Source: Phycisphaerales bacterium
Lineage (GTDB): Bacteria > Planctomycetota > Phycisphaerae > Phycisphaerales > SM1A02
Reading direction: 5' to 3'
NCBI GenBank assembly: GCA_029242715.1
Contig: JAQWTL010000041.1
Coordinates: forward strand, 1-64,000
Length of the DNA stretch: 64,000 nt
Part shown: positions 62,531 to 64,000 of the stretch, piece after piece
Layout of the letters: every line of letters begins with the position of its first letter
Position numbering within the stretch: the first letter of the stretch is position 1
The notes under the pieces: generated by a model
Told to the model about the DNA's origin: nothing
What the model saw: only the letters and a program-made list of their open reading frames with translations
Databases searched by the model: none
Position numbers and translations under genes: made by a program

Positions 62531-62914
62531 TCAGATCAGCGGGTAACGCTCATCGTAGGTAGCCTGATCCATCAGGGTATCTGGAGCAGTGGCATCCACC
62601 ACATTGAGGCGTACGAGCCAGCCATTGCCATAGGGATCACGGTTGAGCACAGCGGGATCCCCCGCAGCAGCTTCGTTGATTTCCGATATCTCGCCGGTGA
62701 AGGGGGAGTACACGTCGCTGGTTGTCTTGACCGATTCGACTTCACCCAGGGAATCACCGGCCGTGATGGCGGTGCCCGGGGATTGCATCTCGACATAGGT
62801 GATGTCGGTCAATTCGTTAGCGGCGTACTGAGTGATGCCGATAGTGACGGTTTCGCCACTCACCTGGTACCACTCGTGGCTTTCTGAATACAGTCGATCG
62901 GATGGGGTACTCAT
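62531..62914 (-). CDS. gcvH: Glycine cleavage system H protein
   Basis: Lipoyl carrier that shuttles the aminomethyl group between P, T and L proteins. 127 residues from ATG 62914 (MSTPSDRLYSESHEWYQV). The lipoylated lysine is in SLGEVESVKTTSDVYSP. NPYGNGWL-like RDPYGNGWLVRLN closes the fold. gcvT, gcvP and lipoyl genes are not adjacent. An in-frame ATG 30 bases upstream is unlikely. Confidence 0.95.
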   Translation of the reverse strand: MSTPSDRLYSESHEWYQVSGETVTIGITQYAANELTDITYVEMQSPGTAITAGDSLGEVESVKTTSDVYSPFTGEISEINEAAAGDPAVLNRDPYGNGWLVRLNVVDATAPDTLMDQATYDERYPLI

Positions 62915-63018
62915 GAGTATGAATCCTGGCTTTGGGTGTGGCATGGTAGCAGGGGGGCTGGTCCCGGGGATCGCGGCAGCGGGGGCCGAATCGATCCGGT
63001 AGACTTTCAGGACTCAAC

Positions 63019-63810
63019 ATGACCCTGTTGCTGACGCTTTCGACATCTTCCCTGAATGGCCTGTTCAATGACCCCGAAAAGGGGCCGGATTCGCTTTTGG
63101 ATGTCCCTCGGTTTGCCATGGATGACCTGGCGCTCAGGGGTCTCTATATCAACACCTCGATGCTGGCTGGCTGGTCCCTGAAGGAATTCGACATCCTCCG
63201 TGATCGTGCCGACAAGGCGGGCTGCCCCTGCCTGGTGCTGGCCGATGAAGAGACGCTGGCTATTGGGTCTGAGGACCCGACGGTTCGTGAAGATGCTGTC
63301 AGCCGAATCGAGCGACTTTCGGTTGCTGGCAATCGCCTGGGCTGCAACGCGGTAGCGATCAAATGTGGTGATGTGAAGGATGAAGCAGGGGCCGAGCGGG
63401 CAACTGAAGCAATCAGAGGCTTGATGGCGACGATCGAACGTCATGAGTTGAATCTCCTGTTCAGGCCGACAGATGGCCTCATGGGAACACCAGATGGCGT
63501 CACCGATCTGGTGAAGCGAGTCGGGGGATTCCGAATCGGGGTTCTGCCCATTTATGGAACAGCCCATTCCCAGGAAGAGGAAATTGAACGCCTTCGAAAA
63601 CTGGCACCCTATGCAGGGGCCATGTTCTTCCAGGTCGATTCCTACGTAGGCAAGTCAGGGCATAAGGGAGTCGACCTGTCGCTGGGTATCGAGACTCTCA
63701 AGAGGGTCGGGTATGCCAGCACGGTTGCCATCGAGTACGTAGGAAAAAATCCACTGAAGGATCTCGAAAAGGCCCGTGATGAAATGCAGGCCGCTATCGA
63801 GGCCGAGTGA
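63019..63810 (+). CDS. Xylose isomerase-like TIM barrel protein
   Basis: 263 residues. Barrel strands with [41 protein letters not shown] and [20 protein letters not shown] suggest the AP endonuclease 2/sugar phosphate isomerase-epimerase superfamily. Metal ligands cannot be confirmed because the usual H/E/D pattern is only partly present. It is followed by cmk with a one-base overlap (TGATG). Substrate unknown. Confidence 0.75.
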   Translation: MTLLLTLSTSSLNGLFNDPEKGPDSLLDVPRFAMDDLALRGLYINTSMLAGWSLKEFDILRDRADKAGCPCLVLADEETLAIGSEDPTVREDAVSRIERLSVAGNRLGCNAVAIKCGDVKDEAGAERATEAIRGLMATIERHELNLLFRPTDGLMGTPDGVTDLVKRVGGFRIGVLPIYGTAHSQEEEIERLRKLAPYAGAMFFQVDSYVGKSGHKGVDLSLGIETLKRVGYASTVAIEYVGKNPLKDLEKARDEMQAAIEAE

Positions 63811-64000
63811 TGGCCCAGTCCGCGTCCACACCTTCTTGCATCATCACAATCGACGGTCCTGCGGGTACGGGTAAAAGTACGATTGCCAGATCATTGGCTG
63901 AGCAATTGGGTCTTGATTGCCTTGACACCGGTGCGTTGTACAGGGCCGTCTCCTTGCTGGCACTTGAATCAGGTGTATCTGTCGAAGATGGCCCCGCCTT
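63810..64000 (+). CDS. cmk: Cytidylate kinase, 3' end cut by window
   Basis: ATG 63810 overlaps the preceding TGA by one base. The translation reads [19 protein letters not shown], then [20 protein letters not shown] and [16 protein letters not shown], the Walker A and the LDTGxxYRA motif of cytidylate kinase, which makes CDP from CMP. About 64 codons are inside the window. Confidence 0.9.
   Translation, partial: MAQSASTPSCIITIDGPAGTGKSTIARSLAEQLGLDCLDTGALYRAVSLLALESGVSVEDGPA

Noticed and set aside
1-64000. Search for CRISPR arrays, insertion sequences, integrase genes and prophage genes
   Set aside because: No regularly spaced direct repeats, transposase motif (DDE), integrase or phage structural genes were seen by eye.

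Overview
The window looks like a chromosomal segment of a planctomycete, most likely a marine member of the class Phycisphaerae. The evidence is a combination of traits: secreted proteins ending in a PAPG-CTERM type tail (PAPG or SPG, a short hydrophobic stretch, then a run of arginines), dockerin-type C-termini on secreted proteins, Cys-rich GACC repeats, a planctomycete-type c-cytochrome domain, an ECF sigma factor coupled to a Ser/Thr kinase with a C-terminal repeat region, and a futalosine-route menaquinone gene. DNA is moderately GC-rich and densely coded on both strands. I see no phage, insertion sequence, CRISPR array or integron. This is an assignment by gene content, not by a marker-gene tree.

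Layout. 1-1.63 kb: two tandem paralogous PAPG-CTERM genes, each followed by an almost identical terminator. 1.68-5.9 kb (minus): a decayed sulfotransferase, rho, pseudouridine-5'-phosphate glycosidase and a DEAD-box helicase. 6.0-9.8 kb (plus): alanine racemase, mqnA and a multi-HTH protein with a sigma region 4-like end. 9.8-10.9 kb (minus): rplM-rpsI. 11-13.6 kb: CPBP protease and Mrp ATPase. 13.7-16.7 kb: haem protein, ATP sulfurylase and APS kinase. 16.8-19.5 kb (minus): prepilin-like protein, prfA, rpmE. 19.6-31.6 kb: tRNA-Asn, three sulfotransferase-type genes, a diaminopropionate ammonia-lyase-like gene, lectin-dockerin protein, flavin oxidoreductase, TauE-type transporter, polysaccharide flippase, SASA-type esterase-dockerin, and a large membrane protein. 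31.7-45.5 kb: repair and housekeeping (UDG, dtd, a Memo-like protein, DUF1573-ankyrin protein, M32 peptidase, HtrA, AnmK, UDP-xylose synthase-like protein, recA, NifS, tRNA-Leu, tRNA-Lys). 45.5-53 kb: small proteins, an ECF sigma-kinase-RsmB chain, and an HTH-TPR regulator coupled to a PAPG-CTERM gene. 53-64 kb: class II amidotransferase, a 1488-residue secreted repeat protein, purD, uvrB, gcvH, a TIM-barrel protein and the start of cmk.

How the genes fit together. Sat plus CysC make PAPS. Three sulfotransferase-type genes and one relic, a flippase and a UDP-glucuronate decarboxylase lie within 42 kb, which suggests sulfated surface or exported glycans. Several secreted proteins carry terminal sorting or docking signals (PAPG-CTERM, dockerin), so the cell surface is a recurring theme.

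The most unusual observations are: a secreted protein whose M12-like zinc-protease fold has lost every zinc ligand; a family 4 uracil-DNA glycosylase lacking three of its four iron-sulfur cysteines; a Memo-family protein lacking its usual histidines; an orphan multi-HTH protein with a sigma-like tail; the HTH-TPR/PAPG-CTERM pair with a Shine-Dalgarno overlapping a stop codon; and a gene-free 520-base stretch ending in a strong plus-strand terminator that may encode a small RNA. All family assignments come from reading motifs by eye; no database search was run.
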